Origin: Candidatus Aminicenantota bacterium
GTDB taxonomy: Bacteria > Acidobacteriota > Aminicenantia > Aminicenantales > Aminicenantaceae
Direction of reading: 5' to 3'
NCBI GenBank assembly: GCA_014727835.1
Contig: WJMT01000070.1
Span: 1-64,000, forward strand
DNA: 64,000 nt
Shown: positions 1 through 7,938 of the stretch, piece by piece
Layout: each line of letters opens with the position of its first letter
Numbering within the stretch: the stretch's first letter is position 1
Notes under the pieces: generated by a model
What the model was told of the DNA's origin: nothing
Database searches by the model: none
The model's input: only the letters and a program-made list of their open reading frames with translations
Made by a program: the position numbers and the translations under genes

Positions 1-1373
1 CCATAGATCGCTGGGATGGATATCATATATTTAAACAGCACCAGCAGGTTATCCACATACAGCGCGACCCATATACTTCCCAAAAGAATGAACGCAATGG
101 TGAGTTTGCTGATAATGAGGTAATGTTTTTCAGATTTACCGGAAAGAACCGGTTGATAAAGATTCCTGATGAAAAGAGCTGCATAAGAAACAGAGCCTGC
201 ATCCAGAGTGGACATGTTGGCAGCCAGGATCCCAATCAGCATCAACCCCACCGCTCCCGGAAAAAGAAGGTCTTTGGTCATGAATCCCCAGATCAGGTCT
301 GGGTCATGAAGCTTTCCGGCATAAAGTCCGATGGCCAGAAGGCCGGCTAAGGCCCAGAATATCATGATAAACCGTTTGAAAAACATGCCCCCGATCATGC
401 CGAATCGAGCGGTGTTTTCATCTTTGGCAGAACCGGCAGTGGCCATTCCCGGCGCCACAGCAATGATGGAGACCAGGTTGGCCAAGATCATGGCAAAAAT
501 AGTGTACCAGGCATATTCACTCAGTGTGACTGAACCGAAAAGCTCAAACATATAATCCGGTACAGAGGCATGAAGTCCTGAAAATCCTCCGATTTTTGCC
601 AGGCCGATAGGGATGAGAATAAAGGAAAAAGTGATGATAAGGATTCCCTGTATCGCATCTGTGATCGCAGCGGCTCTGAATCCTCCCAGCATAGTGTAGA
701 TCCCTACGATGAGGGCATAAGCAAAATAAAAAACCACAGGATCTATATAAGAGACAAAAGATCGGAGTTCTCCTCTTTTGTTTTTTTCATTCAGTACATT
801 GTATCTGGCTTGCTGTTCAGGAGCCAATCCTTCATCCCATTCGGATTTCAATTCCTGATATTCTTTGAATTCCTGAATGCTGGTCTGTTCAGCTTGGGAG
901 CACTGCTCTATGGGCTTGGGAGTCATGGCCATCATGGTCTTTCCTGCCACCATATATCCCACTCCACCTCCAAGGAAAGCCATCAAGATGATGAACACAG
1001 CATAGCTTCCCCCCAGAAATTTACTTTTAAACCGTTCAGTGAATAAATCACCGATGGTGGTGAGGCGAACCCGCCGGAAATAAAAGGTGGTGAACCAGTA
1101 GAAAGGAGTCAGAAACAACACCAGGTACTGGATCCACATCCCCCCGATTCCCTGGCGGTAGATTTCCCTGGATACAGCCACAGCCTGGTCTGCATTGGTG
1201 GAGCAGCCAAAGTTGAGGAAAAATTGGTAAAATTTGCCCAGCTTGCGTCCGGCTAAATAGAAATCTCCGGTGCTCCGAGTCACTTCTCCTGCTTTTTTCC
1301 CCAGCCAGAGAATGATCCCAATATATGCAAAAATAAGAATCGCATCTATAACATGAAGGCCCAGAATATGCAT
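1..1373 (-). CDS. Sodium:solute symporter (SSS family), 3' end cut by window edge
   Basis: Inner-membrane Na+-coupled uptake carrier; the substrate cannot be told. About 457 codons read without a stop from the ATG at 1373 to the left edge, so the C-terminus lies outside. The N-terminus has a first hydrophobic helix followed by GDFYLAGRKLGKF, the characteristic SSS start (family knowledge). Further hydrophobic segments follow, with conserved pieces such as YTMLGGFRAAAITDAIQG and ANMSTLDAGSVSYAALF, typical of SSS helices. A hydrophilic insertion of about 55 residues rich in E, Q and K (near residues 150-205) is longer than in common SSS carriers. No clear Shine-Dalgarno precedes the ATG. The gene is divergent from the glycosidase at 1493, with 119 bases between, so it may import a product of that enzyme; this is inference. 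Confidence 0.88.
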   Translation of the reverse strand, partial: MHILGLHVIDAILIFAYIGIILWLGKKAGEVTRSTGDFYLAGRKLGKFYQFFLNFGCSTNADQAVAVSREIYRQGIGGMWIQYLVLFLTPFYWFTTFYFRRVRLTTIGDLFTERFKSKFLGGSYAVFIILMAFLGGGVGYMVAGKTMMAMTPKPIEQCSQAEQTSIQEFKEYQELKSEWDEGLAPEQQARYNVLNEKNKRGELRSFVSYIDPVVFYFAYALIVGIYTMLGGFRAAAITDAIQGILIITFSFILIPIGLAKIGGFSGLHASVPDYMFELFGSVTLSEYAWYTIFAMILANLVSIIAVAPGMATAGSAKDENTARFGMIGGMFFKRFIMIFWALAGLLAIGLYAGKLHDPDLIWGFMTKDLLFPGAVGLMLIGILAANMSTLDAGSVSYAALFIRNLYQPVLSGKSEKHYLIISKLTIAFILLGSIWVALYVDNLLVLFKYMISIPAIY

Positions 1374-1448
1374 TTTTATGTCATTTTTACCAGAAACAAA
1401 GTCTGTTGTCGAACACTATTTTGAAATCTGAAATCAGGTCAAATTTCA

Positions 1449-1477
1449 TTGACCTTAGGCCAGAGCTTTGATATAAG
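1449..1477 (+). promoter_or_regulatory. Sigma70-type promoter upstream of the 1493 glycosidase
   Basis: TTGACC at 1449-1454 and TATAAG at 1472-1477 are separated by exactly 17 bases. Each box matches the sigma70 consensus at 5 of 6 positions. Transcription would begin near 1484, leaving only about 10 bases before the ATG at 1493, so the mRNA leader would be very short, or translation could start further in (a second Met lies at 1583). Confidence 0.55.
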
Positions 1478-1492
1478 CATGATGGAAGTGAA

Positions 1493-3082
1493 ATGGGAAA
1501 ACACAGAGTGCACATCAAAACTGGGAAGAAAGAATTTGATGAATTTGTTTCTCTGATTATTTCTTTTCTGAGAAAAGCACGGATGGATATGGTGATCGAT
1601 GGAGAAAAAATATCCGGATACAGGACTCCGGATACGCATTCCATTTGGATCAGAGATTTCAGCGATATGCTGAGAGCAGTGAAGTATTTTGAGACTGACC
1701 TAAAGAGTGCGGTTCAGCATTTTGCAGACACTCAGTCCAAAAACGGCAGGATCTTTGATTATTTCACGGTGTTTCCTGAGAAAAAGCCTTGTGAGAAGGA
1801 AAATTGGACCAAATATGTGAGAGTGCCGGTCGAAGCTGATGTGGAATACCGGTTTATCAAGGCAGCATTTCTGGCCTGGCAGGCGACAGGGGACGATTCG
1901 TGGCTGGAAAATCTCTATCCCTGTATGCAAAAGGCAATGGAATATGTGCTGAAACATCCCTGGAGGTGGGACCCCAAATCCAACCTGGTGAAAAGAGCAT
2001 ACACCATAGATACCTGGGATTTTGCTTATACAGAAGGCAAACATGATTGGCTTCAGTTCCAGGTCAATGACCGGACTTTCTGGGGAATCATGCATGGGGA
2101 TAACAGTGGCTATTATGAAACGTTTTCCATCATGGCTTTTGTCAGTCGTTTTTTGGGATTGAATAAACAGTCTGAAACTTGGGAAAAGAGAGCCAATGAG
2201 ATCAGGAAAAACATGAACCGGATTTGTTGGAACGGAACATTTTACACTCATTTTGTAAAGCTCACTCCGGTTAAGATCAAAGGCGTTAATGAATCAAAAC
2301 AGCTGAGTTTGAGCAATTCTATGGCCATTAACAGAGGGGCAGCGGATCATGAAAAAGCCGTATCCATCATTAAGGAATATCAGAAACGCCAAAAGGAAAC
2401 CGAAGCGTTCGCAGAATGGTTTTCCATTGATCCTCCGTTTCCTGACGGGATATTCGGGGATGACAAGCTCATAGCCGGTGCTTATGTCAACGGAGGGATT
2501 ATGCCTCTGGTTGGAGGAGAGCTGTCCAGAGCCGCATTTGAACATGGATTTGAGAGCTACGGAGTGGATATATTAGAGAGATATTATGAAATGATATCAG
2601 CCAAAGGAGAAAGCTACCTGTGGTATTTTCCGGATGGAACTCCCTCCTCTCCTGAGACCAGCACCAGCCCGGAAGCATCCTCTTCTGATGCTTGGGGGTC
2701 TAGTGCCATGCTGTATGCGTTTATAGAGGGTCTCTGCGGCATACAGGACCGATCCAAAATATTCCAGAAGGTGAAGATTTCCCCTAGGTGGAGCGCTGCA
2801 GGAGTGAAGAAAGCTGAAGTTCTTGTTTCTTATGCGGCTTCAGAGAAAACTGTCCGTTATACCTTCACACAGCAGAAAGGTCAGATCTTATTGGATGTGG
2901 AATGTCCTTTGAGCGATGCCTTTTTCCATGTTCTTCTGCCAGAGACGGCAAAGGTCAAAGCTGTTGAAGTTCAGAATAAACGCCTCATTTTCAAAGAGAC
3001 GTTGGTAAAACAAAGCCGTTACGTCGATTTTCAGATCAAAAAAGCAAAAAAAGATTTGATTCGAATTCGTTTGACAGATTGA
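1493..3082 (+). CDS. Six-hairpin (alpha/alpha)6-barrel glycoside hydrolase-like protein
   Basis: Predicted 529-residue cytoplasmic glycosidase; no signal peptide is visible. The order of motifs (IWIRDFSDMLRA near residue 55, long helical stretches rich in W and Y, EASSSDAWGSSAMLYAFIEGLCG near 400, then a beta-rich C-terminal domain) is what six-hairpin glycosidases such as GH15, GH63, GH78 or amylo-1,6-glucosidase relatives show. I cannot fix the GH family or substrate. Acidic residues at RDFSD and in the DTWDFAYTEGKHDW region are candidate catalytic or substrate-binding residues by analogy only. The gene lies 86 bases ahead of an exported amidohydrolase and diverges from a sodium symporter. 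The promoter at 1449-1477 leaves a very short leader, so a start at Met31 (base 1583) cannot be excluded. Confidence 0.75.
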   Translation: MGKHRVHIKTGKKEFDEFVSLIISFLRKARMDMVIDGEKISGYRTPDTHSIWIRDFSDMLRAVKYFETDLKSAVQHFADTQSKNGRIFDYFTVFPEKKPCEKENWTKYVRVPVEADVEYRFIKAAFLAWQATGDDSWLENLYPCMQKAMEYVLKHPWRWDPKSNLVKRAYTIDTWDFAYTEGKHDWLQFQVNDRTFWGIMHGDNSGYYETFSIMAFVSRFLGLNKQSETWEKRANEIRKNMNRICWNGTFYTHFVKLTPVKIKGVNESKQLSLSNSMAINRGAADHEKAVSIIKEYQKRQKETEAFAEWFSIDPPFPDGIFGDDKLIAGAYVNGGIMPLVGGELSRAAFEHGFESYGVDILERYYEMISAKGESYLWYFPDGTPSSPETSTSPEASSSDAWGSSAMLYAFIEGLCGIQDRSKIFQKVKISPRWSAAGVKKAEVLVSYAASEKTVRYTFTQQKGQILLDVECPLSDAFFHVLLPETAKVKAVEVQNKRLIFKETLVKQSRYVDFQIKKAKKDLIRIRLTD

Positions 3083-3168
3083 TATTTTTATCAGAGGGGA
3101 TTGACCATCAGGTTTGAAACACATATGTTATCTGTAAGGTCTTGGTCAAAAGAACAGGAGATATTCTA

Positions 3169-4509
3169 TTGAAAATGAAATCATTTTTAGCCATTTTATT
3201 GGTGTGTTTTTGGGTGAGTGGAACTGTCTGTTTGTTTCCTCAGGATGAAAGCGTTTTAGAAGACCTGAGAATCAACCAAAACAGGTTTCAAGAGCGGCTG
3301 GATCATTTGGCCGAGTTTGGGAAAAACGAACACGGGGGCATTGACCGAGTGGCCTTCAGTCATGAAGATAAGAAAAGCCGAAAGTACATCATTTCACTGA
3401 TGAAGCAGGCGGGCCTTGAAGTCCGCATTGATGCTGCTGCTAACATCTTGGGGAGAAAAGAGGGAAAAAATCCAGAGCTTCCTCCCATTCTGTTTGGCTC
3501 TCATTCAGATACAGTTCCGGATGGAGGGAAATTTGACGGGGCTCTGGGTGTCCTTGGAGCCATCGAATGTATCCAAGTTTTAAAAGAGAATCAAATCACA
3601 ACCTTGCATCCTCTGGAGGTTGTGGTGTTTACAGATGAAGAGGGAGGCCTGGTGGGAAGCCGGGCTATGACAGGGACTCTGACTCCGGAGGCGCTTGATG
3701 TGGTGAGCCACAGTGGAAAAACCGTAAGAGAAGGGATTCAATTTCTCGGCGGCGAGGTGAATAATTTGGATGAAGCCATCCGCAGGAGGGCAGATATCAA
3801 AGCATTTCTTGAACTTCATATAGAACAGGGAAGCGTTCTTCACACCCAACAGGTTGATATTGGGGTGGTGGAAGGCATTGTGGGGATCTACTGGTGGGAT
3901 GTCACAGTAAGAGGATTTTCCAATCATGCTGGAACCACACCTATGGACATGAGAAAAGATGCGCTTTTGGCCGCCGCCCATTTGATTATTGCGGTCAATG
4001 ATGTGGTCACCACTGTACCGGGTTCACAGGTAGGGACAGTGGGAAAAATCAAAGCAGAACCCGGAGCACCCAATGTCATACCTGGCTTAGTGGAACTGAG
4101 CCTGGAGCTTCGGGATCTATCTGAAGAAAAAGTTCGGTCCCTTTTCGGAAGGATTAAAAACAGAGCTTCTGAAATTGTTCAAAACACGGGAACGGAGATA
4201 AAATTTATCCCTCTGGATGCCAATGCAGAGCCGGCTCCCACTGACTTGAAAATCAGACATTCCATTGATGAGACAGCCAAAGATTTGGGCTTGACTTCGA
4301 TTTTTATGCCCAGCGGAGCCGGGCACGATGCTCAGGATATGGCAAAAATCACACCCACAGGGATGATCTTTGTACCCAGTGTGGGCGGAATCAGCCATTC
4401 ACCCAAAGAATTTACAAAGCTTCAAGACTGCGCTAACGGCATCAATGTCCTTCTCCATTCTGTTTTGAAGATCGACCGGATTCTGGATGAATCTGGTCCG
4501 TCTTTCTGA
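3169..4509 (+). CDS. Exported M20-family amidohydrolase (allantoate/N-carbamoyl-amino-acid hydrolase type)
   Basis: Zinc-dependent hydrolase of the hydantoinase/carbamoylase (AllC/HyuC) branch of peptidase family M20, which cleaves N-carbamoyl or ureido amides. Visible motifs are GSHSDTVPDGGKFDG (metal ligands His and Asp), FTDEEGGLVGSRAMTG (Glu pair), LELHIEQGSVL (His) and SGAGHDAQDM near the C-terminus (His), all as expected for two-metal members. The N-terminus is a Sec signal (basic KMK, a hydrophobic run, then a polar region after residue 25), so it probably acts outside the cytoplasm, which is unusual for this branch. AGGAG at 3156-3160 is 8 bases before TTG at 3169, so I prefer that start; ATG at 3175 or an upstream TTG at 3142 are alternatives. 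Its substrate is unknown. Confidence 0.85.
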   Translation: MKMKSFLAILLVCFWVSGTVCLFPQDESVLEDLRINQNRFQERLDHLAEFGKNEHGGIDRVAFSHEDKKSRKYIISLMKQAGLEVRIDAAANILGRKEGKNPELPPILFGSHSDTVPDGGKFDGALGVLGAIECIQVLKENQITTLHPLEVVVFTDEEGGLVGSRAMTGTLTPEALDVVSHSGKTVREGIQFLGGEVNNLDEAIRRRADIKAFLELHIEQGSVLHTQQVDIGVVEGIVGIYWWDVTVRGFSNHAGTTPMDMRKDALLAAAHLIIAVNDVVTTVPGSQVGTVGKIKAEPGAPNVIPGLVELSLELRDLSEEKVRSLFGRIKNRASEIVQNTGTEIKFIPLDANAEPAPTDLKIRHSIDETAKDLGLTSIFMPSGAGHDAQDMAKITPTGMIFVPSVGGISHSPKEFTKLQDCANGINVLLHSVLKIDRILDESGPSF

Positions 4510-4515
4510 TTTTTA

Positions 4516-4545
4516 TTGACCTGGAAAATTAATCTGTACTATCAT
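4516..4545 (+). promoter_or_regulatory. Sigma70-type promoter for the kinase gene
   Basis: TTGACC at 4516-4521 and TATCAT at 4540-4545 are spaced by 18 bases, each 5 of 6 to consensus. The predicted start near 4552 gives a leader of about 33 bases with AGGAG 9 bases before the ATG at 4585. It probably drives the kinase and the SH3 protein together. Confidence 0.5.
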
Positions 4546-4584
4546 AGATGCTAGACGCAATTCATTTTATCAGGAGTCTTTATT

Positions 4585-6885
4585 ATGGCAGGGGAGAACA
4601 AGAGAAATAATAAGAAAGCCAATCAAGAATCCAAAGATCTTCTTGATTCCCAGACCGCAACTTTGGAAACACCTGTATATGAATTAAAAAGGGGGATGAC
4701 ATTTGCAAACCGGTATGAAATCATTGAAGAGCTGGGAAGAGGGGGTATGGGGAAAGTCTACAGAGCTGAAGATGTGAAAATCGATGAGGAAGTGGCTTTA
4801 AAGCTTTTAAAACCAGAGATCTCCATAGATAAAAAATATATTGAGCGTTTCAGCAATGAGATCAAACTAGCCCGCAGGATCTCCCACAGAAATGTCTGTC
4901 GCATGTATCATTTTGGCGAGGAGAGAGGGCTTTATTATATAACCATGGAATATGTGCTGGGAGAGGACTTGAAAACCACTTTAAGGAGAGTGGGGCCGCT
5001 GAGTGCCGGAAAAGCGATTTTTATTGCCAAACAGATCTGCGAAGGACTCTCTGAAGCGCACAGGTTGGGTGTGGTTCATCGGGATTTGAAGCCCCAGAAT
5101 ATCATGATTGACAAACAGGGAAACGTGCGGATCATGGATTTCGGAGTGGCCCGTTTTGTCAGAGGAAAAAGCATTACTGATGTGGGAACGGTAGTGGGGA
5201 CTCCAGAGTACATGTCTCCGGAGCAGGCATCGGCAAAGGATGTGGACCGGCGAGCAGATATTTATTCTTTGGGTGTCATACTCTATGAGATGGTCTCAGG
5301 ACGCACTCCTTTTTCGGGAGATACGGCCCTGAGTGTGGCCATCAAACACAAAAGCGAAAAACCCAAGCAGCCCAAAGAACTCAATGAACAAATACCTGAA
5401 GAGCTGAATCAACTGATCCTCAAATGTCTGGAAAAAGACAAACAAAGACGGTACCAACATGCCAAGGAACTTTTGCAAGAATTGAGCAATATTGAGAAAG
5501 GCATACCAACCACTGAAAGAGTTGTGCCAAAGGAAAGGCCGTTCACCTCAAAGGAAATCACAGTCAAGTTCAGTGTGAAAAAATTTTTAACCGCAGCCGC
5601 TCTTGTCTTTTTTGCCGGATTGCTTGGTTTCGCAATATGGAAACTGATCCCTGGTAAAGAAACAGAAAGCAAAGCTTCTTTAAGTGTTCCTTCAGGGACA
5701 GAAGACACATCTCTGAAAAAGACAGATTCTTTTGTGAATGGATTGGAATTATGGGAAAAAAGCAAGTATGAGGAGGCCCTGGTTCAATTCAGGGCTGCGG
5801 TTGATAAAGACCCCAGTCATATTAAAGCCCGAATCAAAATAGCTGAGATATTGCAGAGCCAGAAAAAAACAGAAGAAGCCATCCAAGAGTATAAAAAGGT
5901 GATTGAAAGAAAACCCTCGGATCCGCTTTCTTACAAAAAGTTAGCTGAAATATATGAAAAGCAAAACGATTTGTTAGAAGCCCGTTCTTATTATCAACAA
6001 TATCTTGAGCTCGCTCCCCAGGATGAACAGTATACAATGACCAAAGATCATGTAGACGAATTGGAATCAAGGATCAAGGCTGAAAAACCGCAGGAGGAAA
6101 GTGAGAGAAAATATTCCGCTGGAAAGGAACAAAAGTCAAGAGAGACCGAAGAGCAAGCGGTTCGTTCTCAAACGACCTCTGATCCCATGAAGGAAACAAC
6201 GAAAATAAAGCAGAAACTAGGTTCCCAAGAAAAAAAAGTCAAGCAAAGCATTAAAAAAGCCGATCCTGAAAACAAAGACCAAGAAAAAAAAGCTATAACT
6301 GCGGATCCAGAGAACACCAAAGATACCCGTAAAGAACATTCCTCTGAAATTGCTGAAAAAATGAAGAAAAAGTCGCTTGTTTCAGATAAATTGGATACCG
6401 GAATTCAAGAATTTGAGAAAGGTAACTACAAAAAGACACTCTCTCTCATGCAAGAAGTTTTGGAAATGTCCCCTGAGCATACCGAGGCTAACAAATATGT
6501 GATTTTATCCGAAAAAAAAATAGCGGAACAGAGTGTCCAACAAATGGTCCACCACTATGCGGATGCGCTGCAGAACCAAAAACTGATCTCCTTTTATGAA
6601 AGCCATTGCACTGCAGAATTTTATCCGGAGATCAAGAAAGATGCGGAATGGCTCATGAGGACCTATAAAGACTTGAATTGTTTGGTTTCTGATGTCACTG
6701 TTCAATTCGGTGAGAAAAACACAGCAGAGGTTGAAATCTCTTTGATCATCACAGGCACTTCCCAAAGAGATGAAATCAAACAGGCTCTGTTCGAAGGGGT
6801 CTATAAATGGAATTTGATTGAACAGAACGGAACCTGGAAAATAGTTGAAGTGAGTTCTCAAGCATCTCGTCATCCAAAGGAATAA
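4585..6885 (+). CDS. Membrane Ser/Thr protein kinase (PknB-type) with TPRs and a C-terminal NTF2-like domain
   Basis: Eukaryotic-type Ser/Thr kinase of 766 residues. The catalytic domain spans about residues 43-305: glycine loop ELGRGGMGKVY, catalytic lysine in VALKLL, HRDLKPQN catalytic loop, DFGVAR metal loop and GTPEYMSPEQ activation/P+1 segment, so it should be active. A single hydrophobic segment near 332-352 anchors it, placing the kinase in the cytoplasm and the remainder outside. After the membrane come TPR units (about 385-495), a Lys/Glu-rich linker (495-600), another TPR-like unit (about 605-645) and a C-terminal alpha+beta domain (about 650-760) of SnoaL/NTF2-like appearance. That last domain is closely repeated in the next gene, 16 bases downstream. 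AGGAGT precedes the start. The external TPR/NTF2 part may sense an envelope signal (inference). Confidence 0.9.
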   Translation: MAGENKRNNKKANQESKDLLDSQTATLETPVYELKRGMTFANRYEIIEELGRGGMGKVYRAEDVKIDEEVALKLLKPEISIDKKYIERFSNEIKLARRISHRNVCRMYHFGEERGLYYITMEYVLGEDLKTTLRRVGPLSAGKAIFIAKQICEGLSEAHRLGVVHRDLKPQNIMIDKQGNVRIMDFGVARFVRGKSITDVGTVVGTPEYMSPEQASAKDVDRRADIYSLGVILYEMVSGRTPFSGDTALSVAIKHKSEKPKQPKELNEQIPEELNQLILKCLEKDKQRRYQHAKELLQELSNIEKGIPTTERVVPKERPFTSKEITVKFSVKKFLTAAALVFFAGLLGFAIWKLIPGKETESKASLSVPSGTEDTSLKKTDSFVNGLELWEKSKYEEALVQFRAAVDKDPSHIKARIKIAEILQSQKKTEEAIQEYKKVIERKPSDPLSYKKLAEIYEKQNDLLEARSYYQQYLELAPQDEQYTMTKDHVDELESRIKAEKPQEESERKYSAGKEQKSRETEEQAVRSQTTSDPMKETTKIKQKLGSQEKKVKQSIKKADPENKDQEKKAITADPENTKDTRKEHSSEIAEKMKKKSLVSDKLDTGIQEFEKGNYKKTLSLMQEVLEMSPEHTEANKYVILSEKKIAEQSVQQMVHHYADALQNQKLISFYESHCTAEFYPEIKKDAEWLMRTYKDLNCLVSDVTVQFGEKNTAEVEISLIITGTSQRDEIKQALFEGVYKWNLIEQNGTWKIVEVSSQASRHPKE

Positions 6886-6901
6886 AAAACGAGGAGGCTC
6901 C

Positions 6902-7657
6902 ATGAAAATCAAGTCCGGAATAAAGGTTCTAGGGAGTCTATTTCTCCTGATTGGGTTGATTTGCCCGAAGATTTCATTGGCACAGGTGAATAAAGTGAGG
7001 ATAGTGGTCAAAAATTCAAGTATAAGAACAAAGCCGGATATGCGGAGTGAAGTCATTGGTTCGCCGCCTTTGGGAGCTGTGTTTGAGGTTCTCGAGAAGG
7101 GAGAGATCTGGTATAAGGTCCAGCTGGATCCTGGCCGCTATCAAAGAGAACAAGGGTATTTGAATAAAATGTTTATTGAGGAATTCCAAGGGCCCGAGAC
7201 CTCTGAAGAAAAGGAATTGAAAGAAAAAAAGGCTGCAATCAAGGAGGAGGACGAAGCCCAAAACAAGGAAATGAAGCCCGAAAAACAAGATAAAGAAATC
7301 CAGGCAGATGACGAAGAGATTCAACAAGTGGTCCGTGATTATATTGATGCGCTGCAGAACAATCAGCTCTTGTCATTTTATAATCAAAACAGCACCTCTG
7401 GATATTTTGAGCAAGCCAGTGAAGATGCGGAATGGATCGCCAGGACTTATGATCAAATCAATGCTTGCGTTTCCGATACTTCCGTACGATCAAGAAATGA
7501 AATGAAAGCTGAGGTTCAGATTTCTTTGATCATTACAGGACGATCAAGAGTCGGAGGGAACAGAAAACTGTTGTTTGAGGGCGTGTACGTGTGGTCTATG
7601 GTCAGAAAGAACGACTCCTGGAGAATCTCACAGTCCGAATCTCAGCCTTACAGATAA
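6902..7657 (+). CDS. Exported SH3-domain protein with the kinase's C-terminal domain
   Basis: 251 residues: a signal peptide (about 1-27), a bacterial SH3 domain (about 30-100; motifs SIRTKPDMRSEVIG and GEIWYKVQ), a Glu/Lys-rich linker (about 103-138), and a C-terminal domain (about 140-245). The C-terminal domain aligns with the end of the preceding kinase: YIDALQN versus YADALQN, EDAEWIARTYDQIN versus KDAEWLMRTYKDLN, ISLIITG in both, LLFEGVYVW versus ALFEGVYKW. Bacterial SH3 domains commonly bind cell-wall or protein ligands (family knowledge). GAGGAGG lies 5 bases before the ATG and only 16 bases separate it from the kinase, so the two are one operon. It may be a soluble partner or competitor of the kinase's external domain (inference). 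Confidence 0.8.
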   Translation: MKIKSGIKVLGSLFLLIGLICPKISLAQVNKVRIVVKNSSIRTKPDMRSEVIGSPPLGAVFEVLEKGEIWYKVQLDPGRYQREQGYLNKMFIEEFQGPETSEEKELKEKKAAIKEEDEAQNKEMKPEKQDKEIQADDEEIQQVVRDYIDALQNNQLLSFYNQNSTSGYFEQASEDAEWIARTYDQINACVSDTSVRSRNEMKAEVQISLIITGRSRVGGNRKLLFEGVYVWSMVRKNDSWRISQSESQPYR

Positions 7658-7688
7658 ACCCTTAAATCAAGCAAAGACAGAATGTGAG

Positions 7689-7934
7689 CTACTGCATGTA
7701 AACGGGATGATCCGCATATTTGACTTTAATCATCCGTTCCAGAAATTCTTGGCCGTCTAATCCTTTGATGGCGGCTGCTGCTTCCGCTGTGTTTGACATT
7801 TCCACATACCCATATCCAGTTCCCTGTATCATATCAATACTCACGATTCTTCCATATTCGGAAAACAATTTCCTGAGGTTTTCTTTATCTGCCAGACAGT
7901 ACAAGTTCCCGATATAAATTTTTCTCCCCGGCAT
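7689..7934 (-). CDS. Small RRM RNA-binding protein
   Basis: An 81-residue protein that is a single RNA recognition motif. RNP-2 is KIYIGNL (residues 5-11) and RNP-1 is represented by GYGYVEM (near 40), with the usual beta-alpha-beta-beta-alpha-beta pattern and the conserved Ala-rich helix AEAAAAIKGLDG. Bacterial RRM proteins of this size bind single-stranded RNA and are known from cyanobacteria and several anaerobes. The ATG lies 4 bases after the stop of the NuoF-GltD fusion gene, and AAAGGAG lies inside the end of that gene, so it is the last gene of the redox operon. Whether it regulates that mRNA is unknown. Confidence 0.88.
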   Translation of the reverse strand: MPGRKIYIGNLYCLADKENLRKLFSEYGRIVSIDMIQGTGYGYVEMSNTAEAAAAIKGLDGQEFLERMIKVKYADHPVYMQ

Positions 7935-7938
7935 ATTT

